The notes beneath the pieces were generated by a model. It made no database searches, had not been told where the DNA came from, and worked only from the letters and a program-made list of their open reading frames with translations. DNA of 52,876 nt, from contig CAZXVH010000021.1 in assembly GCA_964643965.1 (NCBI GenBank), forward strand, positions 1-52,876. Reading direction: 5' to 3'. Positions 51,817-52,876 of the stretch are shown one piece after another (position 1 is the stretch's first letter; every line of letters starts with the position of its first letter). Source of the DNA: GCA-2746795 sp964643965. GTDB lineage: Bacteria; Chloroflexota; Anaerolineae; Promineifilales; Promineifilaceae. The position numbers and the translations under genes are program-made.

Positions 51817-52724
51817 AACACACCTTTTCGTTGCAATTTCTCCAGCAGTAAGTGAAAGTAGACCAGGCCAGCATAGGGCTGCCAGCGTTGGCTGAGCAGT
51901 TTAATTTGGTCATAAGTAGGCCGCGCCTCAAGCGCCAGTAACTCCCTCAAATTCTTTTGCGCGCCGACATCATCGCCGGGCAGTATATCTAAGCGACCAA
52001 ACCCTCTGAGCAGCGTATATTCGGCGCTCCAACGACCGATCCCCCAATTCTGCGTCAGCACTTTTACAATTTCCTCATTTGCGAAAGCATCGAGGGGTGA
52101 GAGGTCTAGCCTTTGTTCGACCAGTTTCGCCGATAGTTCAGCTATCGCGCGCGTTTTTTGGCGGCTAAAGCCCAACTGCTTCATTTCTTCTTCGGAGATG
52201 CTGCATAACGCCTCGGGTTGAGGAAAGGCATAGTATGTTTCTTGGCCATCGCTATAGTTTAACCCGTAATTTTCGGCCAGTTTGTTGAGCAGGGAAATGC
52301 CAGCGTCGAGTGATATTTGTTGGCAGGCAATGGAATTGATGAGGGCTTCAAAAATAGTGGGAAAACGCGGCGGCTTAACCCCTTTAAACATCTCGGTCAA
52401 GGATCGTAGATGCGTGTCTCTTGCTGCTAGTTGATAAAATGGAGCCAGATTTGTATCGACTGAGAACATGGTTCGCAGGGTCTCTTTTACTTCTGCCGCT
52501 GCTGTCTCGCTCTGTTGTTTGCTGCTCACTGTAACCGTGAGTTCTGAGGCCGAATGCTGCTCCACAAGAACGCGGACAGCGGTGTCGTCTACGACCAGGA
52601 CACGAGAATAGTGCTGACCGTCCCATTGATCGATGCCGTTCTTGGCTCTGCGACGTAACGCCCAGACTGTTAAATCTAAGCGGAATGGCGGTAAAACCGG
52701 GATGGTGAACTTTTTGGTAATCAT
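51813..52724 (-). CDS. AlkA/OGG-type DNA glycosylase (HhH-GPD)
   Basis: 303 aa. N-terminal domain (about 1-105), then the HhH-GPD core: ALINSIACQQISLDAGISL, QLGFSRQKTRAIAELS, the hairpin LTQNWGIGRWSAEYTLLRGFGR and the catalytic Asp in ILPGDDVGAQ. It removes alkylated or oxidised bases such as 3-methyladenine. No Lys is found at the OGG1 catalytic position, so AlkA-type monofunctional action is favoured. AAGGTG precedes the ATG. Confidence 0.92.
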   Translation of the reverse strand: MITKKFTIPVLPPFRLDLTVWALRRRAKNGIDQWDGQHYSRVLVVDDTAVRVLVEQHSASELTVTVSSKQQSETAAAEVKETLRTMFSVDTNLAPFYQLAARDTHLRSLTEMFKGVKPPRFPTIFEALINSIACQQISLDAGISLLNKLAENYGLNYSDGQETYYAFPQPEALCSISEEEMKQLGFSRQKTRAIAELSAKLVEQRLDLSPLDAFANEEIVKVLTQNWGIGRWSAEYTLLRGFGRLDILPGDDVGAQKNLRELLALEARPTYDQIKLLSQRWQPYAGLVYFHLLLEKLQRKGVL

Positions 52725-52774
52725 GAAACACCTTGAAGATTATGTTAAATAGCGACAGCTCCCATCTCGAAATA

Positions 52775-52876
52775 TCATTCTCTTGTCGGTTCGAGAAACT
52801 CTATATCCGCAATGAGCAACGCCCCTGTTAGCAATGCGCCAAATTGGAATTCAACCGCTTCAATCTGGGATAAGTC
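52775..52876 (-). CDS. Partial gene, C-terminal end only
   Basis: An open frame of 33 codons enters from the right edge and stops at 52775. It reads DLSQIEAVEFQFGALLTGAL, then LIADIEFLEPTRE. The length is too short to name a family; the mixed hydrophobic pattern is protein-like, and it points the same way as the glycosylase 50 nt downstream. Confidence 0.4.
   Translation of the reverse strand, partial: DLSQIEAVEFQFGALLTGALLIADIEFLEPTRE

Overview
The window is a scaffold piece (two 100-N gaps) from what is most probably a denitrifying member of the Chloroflexota. The basis is inference from gene style: a Thermus/Chloroflexota-type narC-narG-narH order, a membrane-anchored cytochrome c-cupredoxin-NirK fusion, GAF/HisKA_3 kinases and an archaeal-type ATPase. 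No rRNA, tRNA or CRISPR array was seen, so the assignment cannot be fixed from the window itself.

Layout. 1-5.9 kb (minus strand): nitrate reductase, with narH cut by the window edge, narG, a dihaem cytochrome narC and a degenerate receiver protein. 6-14 kb: an RsbRD-N-like protein, small membrane proteins, an NnrS/oxidase-like membrane protein, ferritin-like protein, cupin, PRC-barrel-like protein, a P1B metal ATPase with a separate HMA chaperone, a Crp/Fnr regulator and a MarR regulator divergent from a CLC protein. 16.3-20.7 kb: the nitrite-reduction cluster (Dnr-like regulator, nirK fusion, SCO, ferredoxin). 21.2-28.6 kb: a plasmid-like integrated element (ParA, RHH partner, antirepressor, ATPase, unknown wHTH protein, tyrosine recombinase). 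28.6-34.9 kb (minus): a long operon-like run of ferredoxin, MIP18, Mrp, CopD-like, TusA-like, DUF2249, DUF488, NnrS-like and two small haem-type membrane proteins. 35-42.2 kb: MgtC, flavodoxin, DUF2024/MarR, an Fe-S wHTH regulator, FolE, an FAD reductase (gap), a [2Fe-2S]-class III cyclase fusion, the Ric/YtfE iron-centre repair protein (gap) and a guanidinium exporter behind a guanidine-II-like riboswitch. 42.2-52.9 kb: a NarXL-type two-component pair, a mirror-image pair of OmpR-type two-component/secreted-protein modules flanked by gene fragments, then DUF488 and an AlkA-like glycosylase.

How it works together. Nitrate is reduced by NarGH with NarC handling electrons. Nitrite goes to NO through the haem-fused copper NirK, with SCO likely supplying copper. 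NO and metal stress are met by Ric, DUF2249, NnrS-like proteins, Mrp/MIP18/ferredoxin Fe-S assembly and flavodoxin. Five promoters in front of these genes carry TTGAT-N4-ATCAA boxes placed exactly 22 nt from a -10 hexamer. That ties ferredoxin, nirK, the Fe-S/NnrS operon, flavodoxin and Ric into one Fnr/Dnr-type regulon.

Genome-wide signals. The palindrome AACGGCCGTT occurs about 43 times by eye (random expectation well below one). It is spread through genes and spacers, and is sometimes paired to make hairpins. It is absent from the two-component duplication zone (about 43.2-49.8 kb), which also holds several decayed gene fragments. At least five other families of dispersed short palindromes are present. 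All counts and positions were read by eye, and no database search was run.
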